Source: Gigantopelta aegis
Taxonomy: Eukaryota; Mollusca; Gastropoda; Neomphalida; Peltospiridae
Reading direction: 5' to 3'
DNA: 64,000 nucleotides
NCBI RefSeq assembly: GCF_016097555.1
Contig: NW_024533004.1
Span: 32,193-96,192 of the forward strand
Position 1 is the stretch's first letter. Every line of letters begins with the position of its first letter. Under the pieces are notes generated by a model. It saw only the letters and a program-made list of their open reading frames with translations, was not told the origin of the DNA and ran no database searches. Positions 36,665 to 47,894 of this stretch are shown one piece after another. A program made the translations under genes and the position numbers.

Positions 36665-39600
36665 TTATAGAGTGGAAAATTTATTTTTCTCCTCGATAGC
36701 CTTCTTTATTTCTAACCCAATAGCTTTTGCTAATAAAGGAGGAACAGCATTTCCAACCTATATGTCAGTAATATAGTAAGTCTACCAGATATATTGATGT
36801 ACATACTTGTCTATGTTTGTCTAATATAGTACCGAAAAATCTAAATGTATCTGGGAACCCTTGAGAACGAGCACACTCTCTAACACTAACTACACGATGT
36901 TGTTCAGGATGAAGAAACACGACCCTAAATATACACATAACAAGATTACATAATTAACTGCTCTAATTTCACTAAAGTAATATTGAAATAATATTTTAAA
37001 AAATTAAAATTGTCTTGTAGTGAAACGGGGACATGATATTATTGTAATGATAACTAACCTGTTTGCCCATAGGTTCAGGATTAGTAACAGTTGTACTGAA
37101 GAAACCATCCCATTCAAGTCGACCATACAAACCTGCCCAATGATTGTGTCGATTGCCTATAAATATATCACAGTAATAAGAATGTAATTTACCTAGTTAA
37201 TAGTAAGATAAACAATGTACTAAGATATATATAACAGATATCTATATTAACCTGTATGAGGTAAACACCATGGGACTAATGTACCATACTGTCTATCTGC
37301 TGGATCACATTGTCTGTTTTCAGCACATGAACATACACCTCGGAGAGACTTATTTTTTACCACGTCCATTCTTCTTGTCATCATGAGTGTATCTCCTAAC
37401 AATAGAAATGATATTGTATTTAGAATAAATAGTTTAACAATGAAGACTGAGAATGTTTTGGTATAAAACCTGTCAAACTCCAAGGAATATCATGTTTAGA
37501 CACTTTATTATGGGGTGCCATTTGTGCCAAAATTGAATGCATTCAATGGTATAGTTAACATGTTATGATTTACTTTTTAATGCTCATTATCTGTTAAATA
37601 ACTTGTGATTTATTAAATAACACTTGATTTATTAAATAATACATAATTTTATTAAATAATTAAGAAGTAAATTGAGTGTTATTTAATAAATAATGACTTA
37701 TTCATCATATCATGATAATATTCCCATTTTGACACAAACAGTGCCCCATACTTTATTACTAATCCAAGTACAAAACACTATGAATAAACTGAAAATATTC
37801 AATAACTCAGTATATTATTAAAAGAACAACACTTGTACAAACTATTATATACAACAAGTGTAAACTTACAATTTAGGAGCATACGTTCCATCTGATAATC
37901 TAACAACAATATTTGGTAGATCTCTCCAATCAGCTCCAGGAGCAACAGGTATATATCTCATACGAGCAGCAACAAGTGGGTTCATTTCCTTACATATATG
38001 ATCACGAAGAATAGGGTTGATGTTGTTTACCTCGAAGCTAAGAAAGTAAACAAACTATTATCAATTATTAAAATAAGGGACTTACTAGACGTTGGAAGTG
38101 ACAATGTGGTTCTCCATTGTAGTTCATGTTAAGAGCTGATGACCCATAGTATATCAGGTAAATCTGACATGGCATCTTTGACAGTGATGGTACGAAATGG
38201 AGCAGAGTCTAATCTGATGGATGTCTCAAACTAGAAAAAACAAGAAATTACATTCTATCATGTTCAAGAAAGCAACAATGTGCAATATATTTAAAATTAA
38301 GAGCGTCACACTATAACTGGTAGACAACAGATTGAGCACAATTCTAGAAAGTTCTATGATATTGTTAGTGATGGAGTCATATAAACAGTTAGAGAGAGGA
38401 CTATGTTTTATTAGAAAGCTCTATGATATTGTTACTGATAGAATCATACAAACAGTTAGAGGACTATGGTTTATTACATCATAAGTATCATGTCAGACAT
38501 TCTCACCTTAGTATCATCAACAACTATTGTTAACTGACAAGCTCTAGGACTAAATACATGAGTGGGGTTAGGAAAGTTGGTAGTTTCTCTCCAGGAGCTG
38601 CTGCCAAAAACAATAGCTCTGAAAATAAACATTACTTCATGAGTAATGATATAGATCATTTCATTACCTTCTTCTTGTTTGAGGGACACCATATTGACCA
38701 GCTTGTAATACACCAAATGTACACTATAATAATACAAGTATATTATAACTTACTATATAAGTGTTCTTACTTGATATCCCATTTTAACTAGACAACGTAG
38801 TGTTAGTTTGAGGACCATACTTCGTTTGAATGATACAAAATTACGAACATTCTCCAAAAGAAAGAAACGAGGACGATAATACTCACAAAAACTCAAATAA
38901 GAGATAACAAGTGAATTCTAAAACAAAGGAAGAGAAACTATGAATGAAATTATAATATGTAATATAAATTATACAAAGACAACTTATCATAAAGTTATCA
39001 GTTATCTGTTATTAGCGTTTAATATGAGCTTAGATTTTAGTCTTAAATTGGAGTCCTACAAAAACATACAAAGTAGGAGATCATACCTTAAACTGTGAGT
39101 ATTCTCTAGAATTGAATCTGTTCATTCCACTAAATCCTTGACAAGGTGGTCCTCCACATAACATCTCAACGTCACCTTTTTGTGGTAAACGTTGCCCTTT
39201 AGCAGTCTCTACACCCTTTATATAGAGAAATAGAGCAGGACTTTGGTAGAAGTAATGTTATATAAATGCATCTTTCTAACAGTAGACAGCACTCAATACA
39301 TATGACAGTACTGAATTGTATAGAACAACCCTTTATTAAAGGACATTGCCTATACTCTTATCTAGTCACATGAAATTGTTAAAGTGTCTATGTTTCATTG
39401 TAAAATAGTGGTATCATATCATACCTCCATTACAAGTTTAAGTAGAGCGTTACAGTCATCAGTGAAGACAGATGCCTTTGTATAGTTCAATCTAAATGCC
39501 TGTGCTGCTGGCTCGTCTTTTTCAATGGCCCAACATGCCTCAGCTACACCTGACTGATGAAATCCTTCTGTCAAACCTGTGAACAAGAACATTATATATG

Positions 39601-39812
39601 TAATAATAACATTATATATATGTAATAATAATAAAACTAGGTAACCACTGACATATTAAAATACAACTAGTCTATTTACCTCCACATCCCGCAAAGACAT
39701 CTAGAGTTCTCAATTTATGAAAGGATGGTGGAGGTTGAGTTTCTTCTTGTTCAGTACTAACTGGTGTGTCATGAGCTGGTCCTTTACCTTTATTTTTACC
39801 CTTGCCTTTACC
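36665..39812 (-). other. DNMT1: DNMT1 catalytic domain exons
   Basis: Exons: 39680-39812 ([11 protein letters not shown] linker, then motif I DVFAGCGG), 39425-39576 ([20 protein letters not shown]), 39087-39215 (motif IV with catalytic Cys in [17 protein letters not shown]), 38771-38917 (motif [15 protein letters not shown]), 38668-38723 ([17 protein letters not shown]), 38507-38618 ([18 protein letters not shown]), about 38089-38230 ([18 protein letters not shown]), 37870-38037 ([15 protein letters not shown]), 37252-37397 ([20 protein letters not shown]), 37059-37156 ([20 protein letters not shown]), 36807-36925 ([20 protein letters not shown]) and 36665-36757 (motif X). All key motifs of the C5-methyltransferase fold are intact. 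Confidence 0.95.
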
Positions 39813-39854
<42 letters not shown>

Positions 39855-39876
39855 GGGGGGGGGGGGGAGAGGGAGG

Positions 39877-39907
<31 letters not shown>

Positions 39908-42900
39908 AAAGGGAGGAGAGAGAGGAGAGGGAGAGGGAGAGGGAGAGAGAGAGAGAGAGAAGAGAGAGAGAGGGGGGGGAGAGGGAGGGAGAGAGAGAAA
40001 GAGAGAGAGAGGGGGGGAGAAAGGGAGGGAGAGAGGGAGAGGGAGAGAGAGAGAGAGAGAAGAGAGAGAGCATCATTTAAAATCTGTGATATTTCATTAC
40101 CTTTCCTTTCCCCTTAGATCTGGCCTGTAGGGGAGGGTCTTCAAATTCTCCAGTCTTTGCACAGTAAGCCTTCAATAAAAGACCACATCAAACATGTCTA
40201 GACACTACACCCATTAACCTCTAAAAAGTAAAACCTATCAGGTCCTCCCAGGAAGTAGGAGTCAATATCCCCTTCAATATCTTCCCCATGTTTGTACAGT
40301 ACATTTACCACATACAATATTAGCCTCTACAGTAGTCTCTATAAAAACATCAGTTAATATAAGCAAAGTACTTCAAAGTAACACACCTTCATTACTCCAA
40401 TAGACAAGATTAAGATCAGCTTGATCTGTAGCATTGTCTTCTTGTGTGTGTCTTGTGGTCTGCATGTAGACATGTATAACAATAACATGTATACAAGTAC
40501 AATAATAATTACATGCATACATGTACAATAATTACATGTAAACAAGTATGATAATAACATGAAAACATGTACAATAATAACATGTACACAAGTACAACAA
40601 TTACCTATATTATGTAATATTCATGTACATGTTCAAACTCATTACCTGTAGAACATTCTCACTTTAAGGTAAACCTTAACATCATCAATAAGTTTACTAA
40701 TAGAGGACTTGGTAAATATCTCCAATATTTGACCTGTAAATTATAATAGATGGTAAGTTCATTATTATTTTACTAACCTATTTGAAATGGAGGTGAAGAA
40801 TCAGAGTTACTGCCCTTGACATAATCTGACATTTTACGATATTTTTCAGGATACATTTCTTCATCAATCTAATAATGAAAACATTAGTCATATCAACATA
40901 TGGTATAACACTCCATGTATGTGTGTGTGTGAATAAACAGTACATTTACAGGCTATAATATAGGAGTCTCTCCTTAATTAATGGCACTAATAAACTATTT
41001 AACAAGAATTAGTGATTATTCAACTTACAGATTCATCTTTTTTTGGTTGTTTCTTTGATAATGTTGTAGTTTTTTTAACAGAAAAGGTGTAAGTGTCTGG
41101 TAATAAACAGATACAATCTCCAACAGAATATGTTTGATAGTCAAGAACAAAAGAGCTACAAAGAGTTACAATCACAATATAATGCATCCACTATACATTA
41201 CATACTTAAAGAGAGTATGTTTAGAATTGTTTGAGGACTCGATTTTATCTTTTGCAACAGCAATTTTGCTCTACGTTAAAAAATGTAACAAGTATCATTA
41301 AAATAATGTCTACTGTACAATGTACATCTAGTCATAATCTAATCATATCTAATCATAATCTATTCATATCTAGTCATAACCTAATCATATCTAGTCATGA
41401 TCTAATCATATCTAGTCATGATCTAATCATGATCAAGGATTTAGTCATTATACAAAAGGAAGCAACCTACTAATTCAGCTGTCTTCCTTCGATCACAAGA
41501 TGGACAGAATATTCTTTGTCCTTCCTTTGATTGAAAATCACGACAATTGCTAGGGATGTCTTCAAAACGAGCTGTTGTAACATCATACCATTTCTGACAA
41601 AAGAATGTCCTGCCATCTTCCTCTATTTCTTCCTCCTCAGTGACTTCCTCACCTCCCATCATAAACCAGTTATTAGGAGGATATTGAAACTCCACCTGTG
41701 TGTAATCAGTAGTTGATTGAATAATACACTGAAGTATTAGTATGGGACTAGAACAAGTGTCCTCAATATAGAGGTTGCATAATACACTAAAGTATTAGTA
41801 TGGGACTAGAACAAGTGTCCTCAATATAGAGGTTGCATAATACATTAAAGTATTAGTATGGGACTAGAACAAGTGTCCTCAATATAGAGGTTGCATAATA
41901 CACTAAAGTATTAGTATGGGACTAGAACAAGTGTCCTCAATATAGAGGTTGCATAATACATTAAAGTATTAGTATGGGACTAGAACAAGTGTCCTCAATA
42001 TAGAGGTTGCATAATACACTAAAGTATTAGTATGGACTAGAACAAGTGTCCTATTATAAGAGGGAGTACTAGTTTGTAATAACTAACTTGAACTTTATCT
42101 ATAATAGCTCCCAATGGATTATCATCACATTCATCCAGGAGAAACACAGTTCTCGAGGATCACCAGTCTCTCCGAGGGCTGTCTCACTAGATCGACTAGA
42201 TTGGAAAATATATAAAACAACTTTAAAAAACATAAATTTATATTAAAGTTTAAAGTCAATTTCTTACAATTAAGAAGAGCAGCTCCATTAGTGAGTTCAG
42301 TATTATGTTAACTTTTAAACTCACATGATTGTGAATGATTACATGTACACATGTCAATGTACATCAATTATAAAACATTAATACATCTACATGTACACTC
42401 ACTATCACTCACCACCTATCCATGGTGCATCTATACCACCATTAATAATATAATCTACACTTACTTAAACCACTATCCATGGTATATCTATACCACCATT
42501 AATAATATATCTACACTTACTTAAACCATGGTACTTATCCATGGTACACTTTTATACCACCATTATAATAACAATATATCTACACTTACTTAAACCACTA
42601 TCCATGGTACATTTATACCACCATTAATAATATATCTACACTTACTTACATTTAACCACTATATCTACATGGTATCCATTTATACCACCATTAATAATAT
42701 ATCTACACTTACTTAAACCACCATCCATGGAACATTTTCTTTCCATTATTATCTTCCCACATTGACATAATACGTACTATATAGAGTGGATCATCAGGTA
42801 CTTCAGGACACACTGACACTACATCATGTACCAACACCTGTTAGAATACAAGGAGACGATTAAAATAAATGAAATAAAACTATAAAACCTCTACATTTCA

Positions 42901-45900
42901 TATTTTAATTTTTAAATCATATTTTGTTAGTATGGATTATACAACAACTACATCAGTCATTTCTAATTCAAAATTGTTTCCATATAAAGTATTGCTATTG
43001 ACATATGTCATTGTGTATTACCTTTTCTTTGTTAATAAGGACTTGTGAGTAATACTTGCGATGTCCCTCAATCCAATCTGGTTCACCTATCCACTCAACT
43101 TTGGTCTAAAACAATATACAACTAATTACTACAATAATAGCAGGAACTTACCTTTATCTTCTTCTCTTCTTTAATTTTCTTACTTGGAGATCTAATGTCT
43201 TTCTACAAGAAGAAATATCAATGTAAGTACATATTTATAAACCCCATCTATCACAACCTCTAACTCTTAACTGTAATATCCAATTATAATGTGCATATTT
43301 ACAATATGATGTACTTACTGCATTTTTCAAGTCAGGTCACTATCCATCTCCTCATTTTCATCAGCTGTTTGTATAGCCATATAAGGACAACTAAATAATG
43401 ACAAAATAATGAATACAATATATTATATAGTGTATCTACAGTAAGGGTATTCAATGTCAACTAAATGACAATTCTTTGATACCAACTCTTTTTTAGGTTT
43501 AGGGTCTAAAGTCTAGGGAGAAAGAAAGAGCTTGAGTTGTCAATTTGGGAGCTGATATAGTGGGAGCTGGTTTAATGTAAGTTGACACTTTGACAGTTGA
43601 TATTCTGAGACTAAATCATACAATAAAGATACTGTGTGCTAATAAACAATAAAGACTACTCCATTGTTAAAAGCTGATACATTCATACTTAACTGGTTAA
43701 CTATATGTTACGGAACTTACCGTCTGTGGACACAAGCTTGTTTTGATCGTCCAGTTCCTCCAAATTTAATCATATCTTTACAAGCATTACATTTCCCACA
43801 ATCAGTTAGTTGACATACTTCACAAACACCACAACGACGTCGTCTAGGAGCTGAATTAGACGACTTGCCGTCAATCTGGTTCTTGAAAAACATCTCAAAA
43901 ATATTACGAACCAATGGAGTTGTAGTAGCCTATTACAAGATATCAACAAAACAGAAATCAGTGATATGAATACCTTAGTATGTTTGGATGCCTTCACTTT
44001 GGGCTGCTTAGCTGACCTCCTGGCAGATTTCCTACAAAGGAGTAATATGCCAATAATCAATTTCCACATATGCTAATAATATATAGCTAAGTTCTTGCTT
44101 CCAATAATTATTTACATGAACACTGTTTATAATTCACAGAGCAATAGAAAGGTCACTATGAGAACAACACATCAGAACAAATAATCTTAATCAAAAAAAA
44201 TAGAACTATCAACAACAGCAAGGATAGAAATAGCTAGAAATATGTTCTATTGTATTTGACATGTAAGTACTGTTAATAGAGACAATTATAACTATCTTCT
44301 AAGAAAAACAACTACAGATAAAGTAATGTTAAAATGAGCAGATTTATCAATTTGTCCCCTATGTGTACGTGTACTTATGTAACTTGTGTTACATCAATTG
44401 TGAGAGCAACATTAACTTATTATGTATTAAAGCTATTATAAATAGTGTAAGAACTAACTGTTTTCCTAATGTGACTCCTGATAGTTTTATTAAAGCTCTC
44501 ATACAAGGAGATACTAGTAATAGATCTTCATCTTCATCACTATATTGATCATAACTTTCAACCTAAATAAAGTAGAACCCTGTCATTATGAATATGATAA
44601 TAATTAATGAAATGATTTTTGACTTGTTCTTAATGTAATCAACTAAACCAAGAAAATAAACAGAGACACTTAATGGAAACTACATGCTTTCAAATATTAT
44701 TATATAGTAGACTAATCAAAGGTAAGAGAAAAAGATTATATAACTATTTTACAATCTTGCCTACAGTTGCCAAATTTCATCACATCCATAGTATTATGTA
44801 ATACCTGCTCCACAATGAACTGTGCATGTCTTAGGAGAGCATCCTCAGTAAAGGAGGTACAGCAATAGATTGAGGAGGGACTGTAGTCTCTATTTTATTT
44901 AATAGATCCTCATAAGTAGCTACAGGAAACTCTTCAAGATACTCTATTACAATCTATAGAACCAGAAATAAAATGCATGTACAAACATTCATACACTAAT
45001 TAATATGTGCGTATATACATGTACTGTGTATGTGTAGTGACTATACTTTACTAAGGTAGATTTTCTCTTGTACAGAGGCCATTATTTCACTGTAGTCTTG
45101 AGAGGATTCCATTAATATATACTCAGCATAAGCTGAAGTGAACAAAATCATATTAAGACATTAACACTGTTTATAATTAGTAATTACCTGTAGTAAATCC
45201 AACAAGAGCTTTTTCTCCTCCATCAAAACCAGCAATCCACCATGAATTGATAGGACCTAGTTCTTTAGTAGGTATACCATCTACATACAATGTATAAATT
45301 ATTAAAATAAAAATGAACTGTACAATTTTAATAAATGTACATTAAAGTATACAAAATCTGAAATCGTGTATACAAGTCATCAAAGTAGGTGGGGTTTTGA
45401 TCCAAAGCTCCACCCATTTTAAAATCAGTATTGCACTGGTATGATATACCATAGCAGTAACACACACTCACTACATAACACAGTTACTAGTTGAGCATGC
45501 TGACTAAGCTATGGATTACTTGTATACATGAATTTAAATGTTGTTACCTGAAGGGTCAGGGTTTTCGTCGTAAATTGGTTTGACAGTTCCACTGAAAAAA
45601 AAGCTCGACATTTTTTTCAACCAGCCCAGTATCAAATGGACACAAATGATGATTTTGATCATAAACACTACACAAAATAAAATCACAATAATAATCATTG
45701 ACATATGTAATAAATATGATGTATTAATGCAGACATTATCAAATGCCTCAAGTCCTAATATTTATTATGTGCTGAGTTATAAAATTGTCATAACATAATC
45801 TTTTTAATGTGGTAATGTGGTTGCCTAAAAGAAAAAAAATGTACTTTTCAAATTCTAGGAAAATTAGGCCTTAAAACCACAGCAGATAGACGCTATTTCT

Positions 45901-47845
45901 ATTTCTCAGTAAAGAGGTTCCTTATTAACAATAATGTGTATTATATAACATACGTAAAATCTGTTATCTTGTGTTGTGGTATATCATCTAATGCACTCTC
46001 CTGATCACCACTTAATAAAGATAGGCTAGAATCAGCTAGTGTGATAAATTCTTCATTCTAGCAAAAGAGATAATTGTTAATATTAATAACATGATTTGAA
46101 CTTACAGCATTAGGTGGGTCACCGATGAAAACTTTTAATTTTGGATCATCCAAATGTTGCCTACAATAACAACATGATTTGGGGGGGCTGAATAGGAACC
46201 TGTAATAATACAAGACCTCTTATTCATGTACATTATGTTAGATATGTTTATACCGCTGGGGCAACATCATTAACTACTTCACATGACTCTGAATTTTCTG
46301 TCGTCTCTTCACTTTTAGATTTTTTGGTCTCTGGATCAGTAGACTAAAGAGGATAAAATTTTAAAATTTTATTCTATGGACAAAGAAGCTTTATTATAAA
46401 GCACTAAATTATGATAAATTTTAATGCATTTTAAATTCTGTTATTCATAGATTCAGCAATTAAATGTTACTAATATCACAGTAGTTATTATATTGATACA
46501 AAATAGGTTTATTATATACTGACTGTAGATGTAGAGAGACTCCCTTCATTATCAACCTCGTCATCAAAATCAGGTTGTTTACGTTTCTGAGGACTAATAT
46601 TATAATAAAATAGCAATAGTTATAAAATAAACAGAACAAAAATAGCTATACCCCTTAAAATATCCTGAAATATCAAGCTGCCTTGAATTCCCTTGAGATT
46701 TAGATACTTTGCTAGTACTGCCTGCAGTATTAGATGAAGATCTTCTCTTAGCTTTGGCTGTTTAGTCACTGGACTATCAGACACTTCATAGAATCATCAT
46801 TGTCATTAGAAAGTGTTCTATAAAGTGACATACAAGTAACATACCCATTATGTATAGATACACATCCTATTACATATGTCCATGTCCATATACATTTAGT
46901 ACACATATACCATCCTATTGCCATATGTCCATATACATTTACTACAACATGTACCATCCTATTAACATGTTCCATATACATTTAGTACATATATACCATC
47001 CTATTGCATATGTCCATGTACATTTAGTACACATATACCATCCTATTACACATGTCCATATACATTTAGTACATATATACCATCCTATTGCATATGTCCA
47101 TATACATTTAGTACATATATACCATCCTATTGCATATGTCCATATACATTTAGTACACATATACCATCCTATTACACATGGTATACATTTAGTACATATA
47201 TACCATCCTAGCATATGTCCATATACATTTAGTACATATATACCATCCTATTGCATATGTCCATATACATTTAGTACATATATACCATCCTATTGCATAT
47301 GTCCATATACATTTAGTACATATATACCATCCTATTATACATGTCCATATACATTTACTACCCACATGTACATCCTATGCATATGTCCATATACATTTAG
47401 TACATATATACCATCCTATTGCATATGTCCATATACATTTAGTACACATGTACCATCCTATTACATATGTCCATATACATTTAGTACACATGTACACTGC
47501 CACATCAATGTGTACTTTGAACTTAGTACACTTAAATTGGCAGAAATAAGCAAGCTGGTGTGGTATCTTACATGAAAAAGGCAAGCAATCATTGATTATA
47601 CTTGTTTAGTATCAATTATACTTATCCATTTTTCATATTATTACTAACATGGCCTTCAAGGAACTGGAATCTGTTTTTTCAGCTGTAGTTCCATTTGTTA
47701 GATGAACGTCTTCTTCTCCAAGCATTACAACTAGACTAGAATGTGTTGCCTGATTACTTACTGAAGTTAGTATAGGCAGTGGCTTGGGGGGTTGAGAATG
47801 GCGCCCTTTCTTCGCATCATTAGAGGTGAAACACGTGTGACCCAT
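36665..47845 (-). CDS. DNMT1: Maintenance DNA (cytosine-5)-methyltransferase 1
   Basis: Copies CpG methylation onto newly replicated DNA. The complete animal architecture is present in more than 30 exons: N-terminal tail, PCNA-binding box, RFTS domain, CXXC zinc finger, two BAH domains, (GK)n linker and catalytic domain ending [17 protein letters not shown] with stop TAA at 36665. The first coding exon (47649 upward) reads [10 protein letters not shown] from 47845. Because the shared promoter overlaps, the in-frame ATG at 47725 ([12 protein letters not shown]) is an alternative start. Introns hold three large tandem arrays and a GA tract. One-base shifts occur in several exons, but no catalytic motif is lost. 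It is divergent from RPS4 with about 50 bp between start codons. Presence of DNMT1 implies CpG methylation in this organism. Confidence 0.97.
39813..40070. repeat. GA/CT-rich mirror-type tract abutting a DNMT1 acceptor
   Basis: About 258 nt of pure purine on the plus strand: GA runs, a G13-14 run and two near-identical internal blocks containing 'gggagagggagggagagag'. On the coding strand it is the polypyrimidine tract ending in the CAG acceptor of the exon 39680-39812. Confidence 0.95.
41721..42050 (+). repeat. 58-bp tandem repeat, about 5.7 copies, DNMT1 intron
   Basis: The unit contains 'aaagtattagtatgggacta' then 'gaacaagtgtcctcaatata' and 'gaggttgcataatacact'. Copies are nearly identical, which suggests recent expansion. 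Confidence 0.95.
42420..42735 (+). repeat. 58-66 bp tandem repeat, about five copies, DNMT1 intron
   Basis: 'taccaccattaataatatat' then 'ctacacttacttaaaccact' and 'atccatggta' recur. TACCACC anchors lie at about 42433, 42491, 42554, 42616 and 42682. Confidence 0.9.
43717..43914 (-). other. DNMT1: DNMT1 CXXC zinc-finger exon
   Basis: Reads [20 protein letters not shown] then [18 protein letters not shown]. All eight zinc-ligand cysteines and the KFGG DNA-contact motif are present. The upstream part of the exon ([11 protein letters not shown]) matches the helix preceding CXXC. This module binds unmethylated CpG. Confidence 0.97.
44455..46165 (-). other. DNMT1: DNMT1 RFTS (replication-foci targeting) exons
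   Basis: Segments in gene order: HLDDPKLKV...GDPPNA (46105-46165), [20 protein letters not shown] then QHKITDF (45955-46060), the exons around 45545-45670 containing [40 protein letters not shown] (45185-45285), [19 protein letters not shown] (45050-45135), [20 protein letters not shown] (44800-44955) and [14 protein letters not shown] (44455-44565). RFTS binds ubiquitylated H3 through UHRF1 activity and occludes the catalytic pocket until recruited. Confidence 0.9.
46652..46815 (-). other. DNMT1: DNMT1 exon with PCNA-interacting (PIP) box
   Basis: After a Ser-rich basic stretch ([16 protein letters not shown]) the exon ends [20 protein letters not shown] (46657-46680) fits the PIP consensus Q-x-x-(I/L/M)-x-x-(F/Y)-(F/Y) exactly and sits where vertebrate DNMT1 has its PCNA box, followed by KRK in the next exon. 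Confidence 0.85.
46855..47505 (+). repeat. 42-bp minisatellite, about 15 copies, DNMT1 intron 1
   Basis: The unit contains 'tatgtccatatacatttagt' then 'acatatataccatcctattg' and 'ca'. The unit length is a multiple of three, so both strands carry long artificial open frames (for example 46850-47575). These are not genes. Confidence 0.95.
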
Positions 47846-47894
47846 CTGCGCATGCGCAAACACACCATACTCTTTTCTCAATCAAGGAGGCAAC
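47846..47894. promoter_or_regulatory. Bidirectional DNMT1/RPS4 promoter with NRF1 palindrome and TOP tract
   Basis: TGCGCATGCGCA at 47847-47858 is the perfect palindromic NRF1 consensus. A pyrimidine tract TCTTTTCTC (47871-47879) just before the RPS4 start resembles a 5'-TOP initiator of ribosomal-protein genes. RPS4 starts at 47895 on the plus strand and DNMT1 reads leftward. The TATA-less, short intergenic layout fits a divergent housekeeping promoter. Confidence 0.7.

Larger units (their letters stand above)
40101..43110 (-). other. DNMT1: DNMT1 tandem BAH domain exons
   Basis: BAH2 side: 40101-40169 ([20 protein letters not shown]), 40219-40338 (GPDRFYFLE), about 40389-40460 ([12 protein letters not shown]), about 40640-40735 ([11 protein letters not shown]), about 40775-40870 ([17 protein letters not shown]) and about 41029-41160 ([18 protein letters not shown]). 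BAH1 side: about 41460-41696 ([45 protein letters not shown]), about 42090-42200, about 42720-42840 and about 43020-43110 ([21 protein letters not shown]). The paired Cys in IFCPSC and the TARFED segment match the vertebrate BAH1/BAH2 junction. Confidence 0.9.

Noticed and set aside
39672..40130. Ser/Leu-rich and Arg/Glu-rich open frames
   Set aside because: Translation of the GA/CT tract; only the flanking DNMT1 exons are real.
46850..47575. 241-codon open frame rich in [11 protein letters not shown] units and antisense counterparts
   Set aside because: Produced by the 42-bp minisatellite inside DNMT1 intron 1.
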